From Entrophospora sp. SA101 (taxonomy: Eukaryota; Glomeromycota; Glomeromycetes; Entrophosporales; Entrophosporaceae), in the NCBI GenBank assembly GCA_958430865.1, contig CAUDNR010001946.1, positions 16,004 through 80,003 of the forward strand: 64,000 bases of DNA, written 5' to 3'. Below, piece by piece: positions 37,993 through 53,882 of this stretch (position 1 is the stretch's first letter; each line of letters begins with the position of its first letter). The notes under the pieces were generated by a model that saw nothing but the letters and a program-made list of their open reading frames with translations, searched no databases and was not told the DNA's origin. The position numbers and the translations under genes are program-made.

Positions 37993-39780
37993 CTTTGATT
38001 AGAATTTTTTTATTCAAGAATTTTTTAAATAAATAAATAATTGATTGACTAATTGGTCATGAAAAGTATAAATAGTAAAAATCAGATTGTTTTTTTTTTG
38101 GATTTTGTTTGCAACGCAAAAAGTTTGATTTTGGAAAATTATTATTTTTCAGCCAGCATACCTTATCCCAAGCATAAAGAATGATCACCACTTAGGTGTG
38201 CTACTTGCACATGAAAAGTTCCTGATATAATTCAAGGTTCGTTGTCATTATTAAGTTTTTTTCCTTCGACATAAAAAAACTATCGATACCATTGCTTTTC
38301 CAAAATTCTGATATAAAAAGATGATATCGAAATGGTGAACAAAGATGTCATTTTTTATATTTTAGAAATTTCCTTGATAATGAATGACAGGAGAAAGGAC
38401 GGACACACACTCACATATATCATTTTTTATTAACCCAGTTAATAATTCAAATTAGCAAAGAGTAGATAATTATACCAATTATCATCAAATGCGAGCAGTA
38501 AATTTTTTATTAGAAAAAAAACGGCAGTTTGTAAAATATTGTTTATAATGTAAATAAAAATCATATCAGAGAATCGGAAGATCTTAAATTATAATAAAAA
38601 ATTTTGCATTTAATTGTTTTTATTTGACAAAATTCTAGAAAGTCGATGCATGAAAGTTTATATGCAAAATCTCTAGAACTTTCTCTACAAATGGGTATAA
38701 TTTTTTGTCAGTGCTATTATTAAAAAATTCCATATTAAATTTCTGTTGTGTAATTGTTGAGATATAGAATTTTTTTGTCATCGCCGTTTTTTTCTTAACT
38801 TTTAAATACTCCTATTTCCTTTGGGCGGGATAGGATATATTAAAATGGGACAAATTCCGACGGAAAATTCACCATGATTAATGTCAATTAAATTTCCCTG
38901 GACGAGGTAAAATAGGTTTCGCACGGGTTGAAAAAATTATTTAATGTGATTAATTATCTCATTTAATTTCATTTAAACTTATTTAATCTCATCAATAATG
39001 TCATAAATAATGGTGCGGAACAAACAGTGTGTTTTCATTTCATTCATCAATACATGAAACACAGGACAATCAAGTTTCATAGAATGATTAGATAAGAAAA
39101 AAACTGCGTTAGTGTCGTCACAAAATTTCACAATTACATAACGAACGTAATTATTTCATTTCATTCATTTCATAAAGTGCATGCTCACTGCATAATAATT
39201 TCATCACATTGTACATATAACACAAGACAAACTCATTCAATAACAATAATATTCTTCATGATGGATATTATCGGTGACGCTTTTTTTTTACATAGATAGT
39301 ATGTAGATATTAATATGTTGCTTGTCGTCTTCTTTAAAAATAAGATCTACAGATTCACCACTTATTAAAAGTTATGAAATTTCAAAGCTTTAGAAATTGT
39401 ACAGTTCTCGCGCTCTATTTACGAAAAAGTGTACATTGTTAATAGTAAAATACAGACTTGTACTAAAAGGAGTAGTACTCGATAGTTTAAAAATCACGTG
39501 CAGAATTGACGTGCGGCAAGAGTATTCTCTATCAACAAGATTTTGACTGGTACCAGTTCTAATACTTGTTTTTTAATCACCAGAATTGTTTCCTTCTTTC
39601 CTTGTAAGAATATGTAACCAGGATTACCTCAATTTGATCACAAGAGCGAGTTTTTCGATCTTGTTTTTTTTTTTTACTATATAATATTAAGATCAAGAGC
39701 TCATATAATACATCAACAATTCTCGAAATTCTAGATTTTTGTATCTATTATCACCACTAATATTAAATTTTGAAACTTTT
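37993..39780. other. Gene-poor AT-rich region
   Basis: No supported ORF. It shows repeated 'cat ttcatt' and 'atttaat' words near 38940-39240 and an imperfect foldback around 38635-38690 (agaaagt / actttct). It includes the promoter side of the secreted Thr-rich gene at its left edge. Confidence 0.45.
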
Positions 39781-39789
39781 AAAAGTTTT

Positions 39790-40240
39790 CCCAAAGAGCA
39801 ACTGTTTTCAGGACTTTTGCTTCAAAAGATCTGGTAGATGCTCTGTTATTCTTGGAAGTTTGTCGGTATATGAGTGATGGTGAAATTTCTGAAAGAAGTT
39901 GTTCTGCTGTAATAGAAAAGGCGTTATTAAATCGGTGAAATGATAACTTCAACAATCTTACGCTAAAGGCACTAGCATGTCACAATAGGGCAACTAAACT
40001 CACCAGAAATGTCTTCATTAGTATCTGTTGTTGATTGATGAGTTCATCTAAAAAGTCATATTGTTGTTTATTTGTAGTAATGATGGTACTATTTGAATGA
40101 ATAGTTGTTAATGAAAGACTTTTTAGTCTTGTTAGTGTTTCTCTGACACCGAATTGAACATTCGATAAAGGTGATTTCAATAAAACATTTTCAATTCCAA
40201 GTTTAATTATTAAACTTGTAAATGTGACAAATCATTTTCC
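39790..40240 (-). pseudogene. Unrecognised coding fragment
   Basis: About 75 codons read openly from near 40237 (VTFTSLIIKLGIENVLLKS, SNVQFGVRETLTRLKSLS, YDFLDELINQQQILMKTFL) to a possible donor at about 40004. A second coding-like stretch at about 39790-39912 (EQLLSEISPSLIYRQTSKN, FEAKVLKTVALWENF) is out of frame with the first. No ATG, family or complete model was found. I read it as an isolated remnant. Confidence 0.35.
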
Positions 40241-41180
40241 TAGATGTAAATATTTGATTGGGTTAAATAGTGAATATGACTAGTATGGTTGTGATCGCCA
40301 CCTTGTGATCACACTATATGTACAACACTACATTATAAAGAAAGGCTTAGCAAAGTATTGTTACTGTATTAGTATTAATTGATGGTGCAAATGAGCTTTT
40401 TGCTTGCTCAAAATGTCATTCGGCCACTTCCATTTATTTCTTTAGAGGGTAATGGTTATATCTCGCCTGATGATTATGATGAAGAGGATCAGGGCATTTG
40501 TTAGCATTGGTATTGTAAATCACAACCGATTCTTGTTCATTGAGACTGTTGTTAACACTCCCTACACTTAAAAGAATCTTTAAAACAACACTGTTTATTG
40601 CATTCGCAGGATTTTTAATCCGAATTACATGTCAGGGAAATTCGTTACATGGTGGAATGAGAGGCGCTTAGATTGTCAAATCACTGTAGAGAGCCTCTAA
40701 TTAAACGATGACCAAAATCCTTTGCCATTGATTGATGATTATGAGCGAAACAGTTATAATGGAAAGACCGGTAGTGACTGATTTTTAAAATATAAAAAAA
40801 TTATTTATTGGTAAAATCACTGAAAACAATTCATTCCACGCATCGTGTATTATTTTTAGCAAAATTTCAGCATTTCACCTTGATAATATTCATCAAGTGT
40901 AATATCTCTGTTTGAATGGGATGTGGAAAACAAATTCTATTTTCCCTTGCCTCGGATCTCAAGAATCAATCATTTAAGACGACACACTTTCGTTTTTTTT
41001 TTGTTGTTATTTTATTTATTTCATTAATTTATTAATCCTTTGTAAAAAAGGAATATCAAAACAAATACAATGAAAGGATCAAACAACAAAAAATATTTTA
41101 TTTTCATTATAAATAGAAAGATACATAATAATTTTAATTTATATAAGAAAAAACCACTAGAGCAATTTCATGAGAGGAAA
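40241..41180. other. Spacer with scattered coding-like traces
   Basis: Short open stretches on both strands near 40430-40500 and 40620-40760 do not join into a gene model. There is a T run near 40993. Nothing further can be supported. Confidence 0.4.
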
Positions 41181-41595
41181 ATAATGCCCAAAACCATTGT
41201 GAGCATTACCTATTCTTTATTGTTGTTACTGTCATCTTTATTATTATCCTCCATATTTTTATTCTTTTCCTTATTAACCCATTTCTGAATCGTTTCTATT
41301 GTTTTTTCCTAGGATTGATTTTTCGTTGCTAGAAGTTTTTTATGGTGAAAGCAGCAACTCCTTTTCCTTAAAGTAGATTGCGAATTTCGGTTACCATTTC
41401 ATTAATACTAAATGAAAAATCAGAGTCCAACTCGATTTTTTTATCAGACAAGTGTTTCAATATCTTCCAAATATTTTGGCCACTGATTGGTTTACTTGGT
41501 TTATGGTTTTTTTTAAGGCTCTCCTGCATCAATTACTTTATTGACTTTTTTTATTGATATTATAGAGGTTGTTCTTGTAAGTTAGTTTTATGATG
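41181..41595 (-). pseudogene. Frameshifted gene fragment
   Basis: Reading 5' to 3' on the - strand: TRTTSIISIKKVNKVIDAGEP, a frameshift at an A8 run (about 41505-41512), then LKKNHKPSKPISGQNIWKI, KHLSDKKIELDSDFSFSI, NEMVTEIRNLL. A second break lies at ctttaagg (about 41370-41378), followed by GKGVAAFTIKNF. After an acceptor-like tcctag comes EKTIETIQKWVNKEKNKNM to a stop. The amino-acid quality suggests a former gene. No family is recognised. The A-run shift could be a sequencing error. Confidence 0.45.
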
Positions 41596-41979
41596 AATCA
41601 AACGGCCAAGAAAAGAGCCCAGCTGATAAATAATCCCAAAAAATTTCGCTTGTAAAAAAGTATGCATTTTTGTTAAATATTATTTTTTGAAAAAAAAAAG
41701 GACAACAGTAATGTCGGGTAGAGGAGATATTTGTTTTCAGATGTGTATATAGTACAACAGCAACTATAATTAAACAATCACCAAATTTATTGGATTAATT
41801 GCCCGATATGGAAATTGTTACTATCACTATTGAACAATTGAATCATGTCTATATTAGTAGTACAATTGTGTGATGTAAATTATGTCACAAAAAATTTTGG
41901 GATTAGTATTTGCAGATCGATTATTAATTATAAAATAATAAGGGAAAAAATAAAAATCTCTCTTTTTTAATATAAAGTT
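41596..41979. other. Spacer upstream of the Pro-rich gene
   Basis: AT-rich, includes an A9 run near 41690. It presumably holds the promoter of the gene at 41980. Nothing else seen. Confidence 0.45.
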
Positions 41980-43041
41980 ATGATGAGAAAAGCAAATGGT
42001 AATACAAAACAAAACACAAAAAAAAAATTTACTCCTGATGTAGAGGATAATTATAATAATCGCAATGATAATGGGTCAAGTTACAGAAATAAGAATTATA
42101 ATGATGATAAAAAAGATGAAAAAACCATCGATCTGTCAACTATAAATGTTAAAAAGGCTGCTTTGGCTTGGCATAGCCTTGCTGACCCGAATTCAACAAT
42201 AAGAAGAGATGGTGTGGGTACTGGTCAATTACATCGTCGTGGAAGGAACTTTAATCCGCTAAATGAGGATACATTATTAAAATTAAAAATGGGAAATACT
42301 CCTAAAAAAAATAAGAATACACCACCACCACCACCATCACCACCGCCACCGCCACCATCACTAAAATTAAAACCATCAAAACGCCCACTATCACTTCCTT
42401 CTGTTAAGAAGCCGAGAAACAGAGAAGCATTCCCAAAATTAGTCGACAAACCATTTTGGAATAGTCCGGTGTATCAAGATAAAACTTCAAATATTTCGAC
42501 TCCTAAACCATATCGTAAACCTACTAAAACAACAGTTCATTTGGTAGATAAACCATTTTGGAAAGACCAGGAGAATCGAGAGGAAACTTCCATTTATCAT
42601 GAATGGGGGGAAGATAAACAACAACAACAACAAACTCGTTTCGATGAAGAAAATCCATCAGAACAGCAAATTCAAGGAAATTCAACACCGGAATGGGACC
42701 AAGAAAAAAAGAATAACAAACAGGTGAAAGGAGAAGAAGAGGAAGGAAATCTTTTCGATAAGAAAAAACCCGAAGAAAGTTCAGGATGGGAACAAGAACG
42801 TGAAGAACAACATCCACAACGAATTCATTTGGATAAAAAAAATGAGGAAGAAATGGGAAAACTTATTTTAATTATTCATATTGAAATTGAAAATGATAAT
42901 GTTCAACATATTAATGTTCATGAATACGACGATCCAATAAAGCTAGCAAAAAAATTTTGCGGTTTATGGAAAGTAGAACCTAAGGTGGAGAGAGCTTTGG
43001 TGCAATTAATTCATGATGAAAAAGCAAAAAGTATTGGCTAA
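41980..43041 (+). CDS. Disordered Pro/Gln/Glu-rich protein with C-terminal small domain
   Basis: A single exon encodes 353 aa. The basic, Asn-rich N-terminus leads to a conserved-looking stretch (KKAALAWHSLADPNSTIRRD), a poly-proline segment (about residues 114-127) that could bind SH3, WW or profilin, and two copies of LVDKPFW (about 154 and 188). A Gln run and a charged Glu/Lys region follow. The C-terminus (about 293-345) looks folded: LILIIHIEIEND, VHEYDDPIKLAKKFCGLW, VERALVQLIHDEK. That pattern (beta strand, E-x-DDP, helix LAxxF, helix) resembles small repeat domains in cytoskeleton-associated proteins, but I cannot assign a family. It has no introns, unlike its neighbours. Confidence 0.75.
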   Translation: MMRKANGNTKQNTKKKFTPDVEDNYNNRNDNGSSYRNKNYNDDKKDEKTIDLSTINVKKAALAWHSLADPNSTIRRDGVGTGQLHRRGRNFNPLNEDTLLKLKMGNTPKKNKNTPPPPPSPPPPPPSLKLKPSKRPLSLPSVKKPRNREAFPKLVDKPFWNSPVYQDKTSNISTPKPYRKPTKTTVHLVDKPFWKDQENREETSIYHEWGEDKQQQQQTRFDEENPSEQQIQGNSTPEWDQEKKNNKQVKGEEEEGNLFDKKKPEESSGWEQEREEQHPQRIHLDKKNEEEMGKLILIIHIEIENDNVQHINVHEYDDPIKLAKKFCGLWKVEPKVERALVQLIHDEKAKSIG

Positions 43042-43318
43042 CAAAAAAAAAAATTTTTTTTATTAGAATCTTTCTTTTTTTCTAGAATATGCATGTTATT
43101 ATGAATTAGGAAATTTTTTTAATTCAAAAGTATTCTTTGGAAAATAAAACGTTTCTAGAATATCTGTAAAGAATAAACCACATCCATTGGGGAAATTAAT
43201 TATGCGTATAAAAAAGTATAAATAGGAATGAATTTTCAATAAAAAATTTTACACAAAATTAATTATTTAAAATTATTTCGTTAAAAAAAAACCCTGATTT
43301 TAAAATTTTTTTGTAAAT

Positions 43319-46402
<3,084 letters not shown>

Positions 46403-47961
46403 TAAACAGATTAGAATATTATTATTTTATAGATTCGCTTTTTAATTATTATTATTATTATTATTATATTATTATTTATAAATAAATATTTCGCTATTAT
46501 TAAAATTGAAAAAATTGGATGATTTGTTCAAAGTTTTTATTCCTGGGATTTTATTTACTCTCCTCGATTACTTTTCGGGGACAAAGAACTTGAATATAAG
46601 AAAGACATTTATAGACATAGACTTTTTTGAAAAATAAAGAAAGCCAAATAAAGATCGGTCAAATTAACCTTTTATTTCTCTTGGGCAAAGGATATATTAA
46701 ATGATTGTAACATCCTTGAACTCGGATATTTATTTTGATAAAAAAAAGTGTTGCTGTTCGTGTTTATACTGCCCCAATATTACATGTCACAGTCCGAAAT
46801 TTAAAATTTTAGAAGATTTCTCGGATTTCTTTTATTGAAAAGATTTTCTGTATTACGAAAATTTTTTATGCCGATCATCAACCTTTAGGAAATCACAAGG
46901 GAAATTTTACAATTTACATATTAATATAGACATATATAAAATAGCCCAACTTTGAAGCCTTATATATAACTCAAAACTTTTCTAATAAAAAGAAAAAAGT
47001 AAATCGATGGAAATGAAGCTTAGGTATTTAGCTTTAATTTTATCGGTTTACTTTTTTCTTTTTCTTTCTTAATAAGGAGTTATCCCTTAAATTGGCTATC
47101 GTACAAATTTGTACGATTAAATTTTTTTATATAAAAAAATTTTTCTGATCATCACGCTTTCTAATTAACAAATGATATTTGAGATTCTATACATTGATCT
47201 ATATATAGAAATTCGGCCATTATTATTATGGGTTTTGTAAAACTGTAAAAAGTCTACAATGCCCGTGTCGATCATTACCTTAAAAATTGATATATTCATA
47301 ATAAAATTTTTTATTGTGCGATTTGATTGGTGGAATTTTGTAATTTACCAATAAAATTTTTCGAAATTCCCTTATTCGAAAATGTGGACAGTTTAAGGGA
47401 TAAGCTTTTAAGGCATGTGATAATCATTGACCGTTATAGATGTCCTGCACTATGCTACTCTATATGTTCAGGGATTTTTTCTTCAATAATTTCTCCTGCC
47501 CAAATTCGCCACTTTCTTTAAAGGTATGCCTTATTATGGTTTTCTTTGGCTTTTTCTTAATTTGTTTACTATATTACTATTTATAATACTAAATATTCAT
47601 AGCAAGTATTTATTTTTTAAAGGACAAATAAAAAGAGTTCAATTATTCGCTATTTCATTGGTACCAGAAAATTTACTTTTATTATTATAATTTCATGGCT
47701 GAAAATCTTTCATTTTGGATAAAATCCTTAATAACAAATCCTCAACCCACCAATGGGAATAAGCAATGGGATGAAAAAGGTTCACAACAACCTTGCTCTT
47801 ATTTATATTTTCTAATATGTAATCCAAGATAATGAGTAGTAGATTTACTAAGACAAGATTTTTTTATTCTTGTTTTTTTTTTATGGTTAGACTTTTTTTA
47901 ATTTAAAAAATAGAATTAAATAGAAAAAATAAATAAATAAATAATTTAATGATAATCTATT
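46403..47961. other. Spacer between copine and unit C
   Basis: AT-rich, with an ATT repeat near 46446-46475, a strong hairpin (46989-47061) and a palindrome gtacaaatttgtac near 47101. An open frame at 47327-47521 has no recognisable motif. The true downstream flank of the CDP-alcohol phosphotransferase (copy C) begins at the right end. Confidence 0.5.
46989..47061. repeat. 20-bp-arm hairpin
   Basis: Arms 46989-47008 and 47042-47061 are inverted repeats with 19 of 20 positions matching (aaagaaaaaagtaaatcgat). An inner aagct/agctt pair extends the structure. It could be a foldback element remnant or a terminator-like RNA hairpin; there is no coding content. Confidence 0.6.
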
Positions 47962-48387
47962 TAATTCTTCTTTCTTTCTCCTTTAAAAAGATGATCTGCT
48001 TATTTTCAAGTATAATAAAAGAAATTTTGAAGAGAAAAATAAAAGTGGAAATGGAAGTGGAAGTGGAAATGAAATGGTCATATGTATGTAGATATTATAT
48101 TTCTAGGATAGTAGAGGTTGACGCTCATCATCTTCATCATCTAAAATATTTATTTTAAATAATAAAATAAAAAAATGATAATAGAGTATTATGTAAGTTA
48201 AAATGCCTTTAATTTATTTTTATTTAATTAACCAACTATTTAATCTATTATCTATTATTAATTATTAAATTATTAAATATTATTAAATTATTATTAATTA
48301 TTATTAAATTACTAATTATTTATATTATAAATTAGATTGATGTTTTTGTATGAAAATTTTCAAAAAAAAAAAAAAAAATTTAAAAAT

Positions 48388-50084
48388 TTAAAGATTTTTT
48401 TTCGGACCTTTTGTTCTATAAGGAATTCGAAGACACTGAATCTTTAGATGAGCACAGAATCTATCAATCACAAGGAAAGCCCAATGAAAATAGGCGATCG
48501 TGGCAAAAGCGAAGTATGCCCATAGATATATATATTCAGCAGTTTCTGATAAAATTTCTTTACTGTTTGTTATTGAAATACACCAGAGTAAAATATAAGA
48601 TATTATAATTAACAATAACGTACTATTTTTTATTGTAATAATAAGAAAGAAATACTTACGTCCCAAAGAAACGAGGAAAATTGGTAAGGACGGCACCTAA
48701 AAATAAAGGTATTAGAAGAACGGTGTACATGGGAAATGGCATTTTAGTTACGTGAGCCAAAATGATCTTGGTTGCAACACGTCCAAACACAATCCCGACT
48801 GTTAGAGTAAAAAGAATGAAATGTTGATTTTTCAAAATGTATGAATTTGGTGATGAAAGCCATAAATATCCACAGAATGAATACAATACTATTGCAAATA
48901 ATTGAGGAAGTGTTGCCAAAAAAGATTTATCCTTAGCTTTACATGCTACATATACATTATACAAGCTACAATGATAATAATAATCATGTGGTTATTATGA
49001 ATATCATTATCATTAGTGTTATTTTAATATATCATAATCCACATTATTATTTATAAATCTTTACTTACCATGCGGGAATATGGATAATAAATACTGTTAT
49101 GGTTATTGCAATAATCATCAAATCCATTAGTTTAGTGCTAGCCGGTATGAAAGATGGCACAAGTTCACCAAATATATCATGTAATTCTTTCATCCACAAT
49201 TGTGGTCCTATAAAAAACACAATCAACCCAAGAATTCAAAAATAAATATTTCTTCCAAAAATTAAAAATAAACTTACCAACAATTGCAGATACGCATATA
49301 GCAATACAAGCAATTATAATGCCTTCAGTTGGACCATTGAAATAACCTAAATATAAAGTACCAGTGTGATATTCTTCCCATGTAGACATGTAGAACGGAA
49401 CTGTTAGTGAAAGTAGAAAATAAGCAGCATATCCGGAATGTCCTAAACCAAATGATGCTGCCAGAACTATAGATTCCAAAGAACAATTCAATGCATCACA
49501 TCCATGATCAAACAATTCTCCGAGTGGTGACGAAGTTCCCGTTCTTCTAGCTTGTTTACCATCCACGTTATCAAAAGTTGAATAAAGCCATAATCCAACT
49601 GGGAAGCTGGAAATTAATGTTATGATATTTACAGAATTATTATTAATCGATCAATACTTCAATAAAAATTAAAAATTATTAACTAATTAAGTAACTGATC
49701 AATTGATTATTATTATTGTTACCTCCAATATAACCAAGTAGGTCCAGGACCAACAAGATCAGGAATCCAAAAAATAACACACAGCATATTTATAAAAACA
49801 AATCCTAATCCACATAGTGTAATTAAATTAGGTCTAGTTAAAGAAATGATTCAATTAATATTTTAGCAAATATATTGATCAAATATGATAAGCATTTATA
49901 AATAATAAGTATATATGATATGAACTCACGCCATCCATAGCGGGAATAGTTCTATTGCCCAATTCCAATATGGTTTTAAAATATAATTTGAAGTTGGCGA
50001 TTTGTCAATGGCTGAATATTTATAATACTTTAAGTTGCTAAGCGCAACTTCACCAATATAATCCGACTCTATTAAATATGTCAT
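48388..50084 (-). CDS. Choline/ethanolaminephosphotransferase, CDP-alcohol family (copy C)
   Basis: This is the inverted identical copy of 11652-13348: six exons, 404 aa, intact DGx2ARx8Gx3Dx3D catalytic motif. Unlike copy A, its 3' flank runs on into unique sequence (below 47962), so this is the copy with an uninterrupted downstream region. Confidence 0.94.
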
Positions 50085-50661
50085 TATACTAATAATAATG
50101 CTATCAATTTATGCGTGGATTTAAGAGATCTTATAAAAGATTTCGTTTCGTGAAGAAATTACTTTAATAATTAAATGGATGGGAAGACGTGACAATAAGA
50201 AAATAAACAACTTAAATATAAAAGTTCCCTTCTATAACCAAAAAAAAAAAATAAATAAATAAAGGAAAATTTTTTAAAAAAAAGTCGAATCCTTTTTTAT
50301 ACTTTTAAATTTAAATCATTCTGCTAACCAATAATTACTTAATGTCTCACGTGTTAGCATTTAAAAAATCTATTACACAAGAAAAAAAAAAATCCCCACA
50401 AATTATTTCTTTTGTATATAACAAAACGATATCACATGCATAAATTGAATTTTGATTGTATCACATCTAATAAACAGTAATGTATATAATAAACCCCAAA
50501 AAATTTAAAATTTTGATGGGGTTGATTTTCATCTATGCATGTGTAAAGGTAATTTAAAAGATGATCGATTAACACAATATTAAATAAATTTATATTTTTA
50601 TTTATAATAACAAAAAATAATTAAAATAAAATTAAATAAAAGAGTTCTACATGTAAAAAAA

Positions 50662-53600
50662 TCATCCGCTAAGTTTCCCAGCATAATATGCCAACAACAT
50701 TGAAGCAAACATTAATCCAACTTGTTGTGAATTAAATCTTAATGATTCAGTGAATGATGCAAAATGATCATTTAAGTTATTAATATTGTTAATGCTAATT
50801 CTTCGCACATCTTCTCCTCCTTCACCTGTAGTTGTTGTAGTTTTAGTCAAATGTCTAAATATTTTTTCTTCAATTATTTTTTCCTCTTTATTTTCATTAT
50901 TATTATCACTATAATTCTACAAAATAAAATGTGGGATTTAGAGAAACATGCGATTAAATAAGTTACCAATGATTAATTAATTAAAGACAATAATATCTTT
51001 ACCTTTAATTGGATTTCTGATGGTTCAACTAATGTTTCTTGATGATTTTCAGTAGTTATATTTGATGCAATATTATTTGTGCCATCGTTATTATAATCAT
51101 TATAATCACTATTATTGCTGTCCAGTGTTGAAAGCGTTGTAGATCTTGTTGATGTTTTGAAACTTGGAGATGAAGATGAATGTATTGAAGTTGATGTAAT
51201 ATTTTGGTTTATAGATTCTGATAAAATTACAGAATCCTGCTTCCGATCCTGATTTTGATAATTTGATTCAGGTGATAATGTCGAAGATGATGATGATGAT
51301 GACGACGACGATGATGGTGATGGTGCAAGAGGAATTGATTTTCCACCATTATAAGTAACATTTACTTTTTTAGATGTATTTTTTTTAATTTTAATTTTCA
51401 ATACACTTGAATTCTTATTGACCTCATTTTTAGATGGAAATGTGATACGAGCCACATCAACTTTATTCGGTAATAATTCAACCTTTACGGTTACAGGTTG
51501 AATAGTCAACTCATATCCATTAGGATACATCTTTCTGGAAGTTTTTAACTCAGTCACTGCATTACTAAAAGTATTCACCACCTCAATTTCACAATCAAAT
51601 GTTTTCGTGTTGAACAAACATGATTTCATCGAAGTTTGTGATGTTGATTCTCTAATATACGGTGGAAATCCACTTTTTTGTAACAACTCATCAATCTTAA
51701 CAAGTACCATTGGTGTCTGAATGGAAACTTGTTTGAGGATTGAGTAGGGAATTGTTTCAAGTTTAATGTCGATATCCACAATGTATTTTATATCCACATA
51801 TTTTGTAAATCCATTATCATCAAATTTCGGTATCAATTCAAATCCTGCAAATTTTAAATTTGCTCTGACATGTTTTCTTGTTTCTGGAATTAATTGGTCA
51901 ACGACTGATGTTGATACAAATCTAACTATTCCAGTCTCAAAATCATGTTCCGTCGATGACACCAACGATAAATCTCTCCCACTAAATATTATAAAAAGAA
52001 TATTAATATTTATTATTATTATTATTATTATTATTAAAGTATGTATATATGTATATATATATAAACATAAACAAACAAACATATATATTACCTTATTGGA
52101 AATGTGCCTTTCATAGTAGTTTTGACTAGAATATCAAAATGATTCAATCTCTCCACTACAACGCCGTCTTCAAATCTCTCGTCCCATACCTTTCTCATTT
52201 CTATATCAGATATAATTGACAAAATATCTTCCGCGGTAAATCCACCAGTGATTCTTAATTCACCTCGCATTATTAGTGTAGGTTTGCCATCAGCATTTTT
52301 AGTGTATATTTTTAAACCATTGTTATCCGAATGGAGTTCCCATCCACTCAACGACTTTGCTTGTGATTTGAAACTCTTCATTGCTGCACGTAATGTCTTG
52401 GAATGACGATGTGGATTTTTATTCTTTTCAGGAACTTTAGCATCTATGCTTTTTGAAAATGTAATACTTGGAGTTTGATTTGCGATTGGTGTCGAAGTAG
52501 CTGGGTTTGAAGTAATGAGAATTGATTTTGAATGAATTTCAGGTATAATGTTATCGGCATGATTGGAACTTGTGGTGTTATTATTATCATCATCATTAAT
52601 AATATCGTTAGTGTTATTAATATCGTTCTCGTTAATACTATCATTTCCGTTATTAATACTATCATTCCCGTTATTAATACTATTACCAATATTATTAATA
52701 TTGCCTAAATTACCATTACTACTATATTGTTCGCTAATTTTTTTATATTCTCTGTCATCTTCCTTATGGATGTAACTTGTAGGTCTATTATATATATATA
52801 TATATATATATTAATACCAAAATTATAATGTTATAATTTTTCTTTCCGAAAAAAAATAAAAAATTTTGTACTTACGGTAAATCGTTATTAATGTTTGACG
52901 AAATACTTGGAGCATGAGAATGAGATTGTGAGGGCTCAACATTACTACTTGGGGCATTGATGAACATAGTTGGGGGTCCATTTTTTCTTAGATAAGTTTC
53001 AATGGTATGGATGACCAAAGGACGTCGAGACAAATATTTTTTAGCAAGAACTGATGGAATCCAACCTTTGACATTGGTTTGAAGAATATAATTAACTTTT
53101 GTGACTGGCGGATTGTATGATAATGGTTCCAGAATCCAACCGTTAAGAAGAAGACGAGCACGTATTCTGTTTGCGATGTGGGGTATTTTTGGTGTGTTGA
53201 TCGATGTTGATACAAAATAAATTTTCCCTTCATATGCGCACTCTATCTTTTCCACAAGTGATAAATCTCTGGCTTTTGATCCGGCCAATGCTTGAATTAC
53301 CATGTAGGTTAAACTGGTAGTTTCATTCAAATTCGCTACCAAACTTCCTTCCTCGTACCAATCATCCCACAACTTTCTCGTTCCAATAACAGCAAAAATA
53401 GATTGTGGAGTAAATCCTTTGATAATGTGTTCACCTCTGAAAATAGGCACTTTGTCATCTTTTGACATATCAGCTTTCGCGTAAACCGCCATCCCGCTCT
53501 TGTGTGTTAAAAGTTTTTGCCATCCTGGTTGATCAACCACCAATTTCAATTTAGCTAAAGCATCTTCTGCTTTTTTGATATGATAGGAGGTAGTTGATCT

Positions 53601-53882
53601 GTTTAAATCGAGTGATGAAGCAGTTGGGGAATTGCTATTATTTTCTTCATTATCGTCAAAATGCATAAATTCTTCTTCGTTATAATCCTTTTCATAAAAA
53701 AGGTCTTCACTAGATGACTGTTTATAAAGGTGTTTATAACCCATATTATTGTTTGAATTAGACGACTTATTAGACCTAATGGAATTATTAGAAGCATTGG
53801 TGTTAAATTTAGAATGAGTATTGGTTATAGTTGTGAAATTTGCCGTATTAGGTGTAGTTTTAGTTGCAGTTGTTTCTGCCAT
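50662..53882 (-). CDS. Tail-anchored protein with two START lipid-binding domains (copy C)
   Basis: This is the inverted identical copy of 7854-11074: same four exons, same 977-aa product with two START domains and a C-terminal membrane helix. Its low-complexity codon tracts (Ser run near 51284-51311, Asn/Asp linker near 52580-52720) have the same length as in copy A. Confidence 0.85.
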
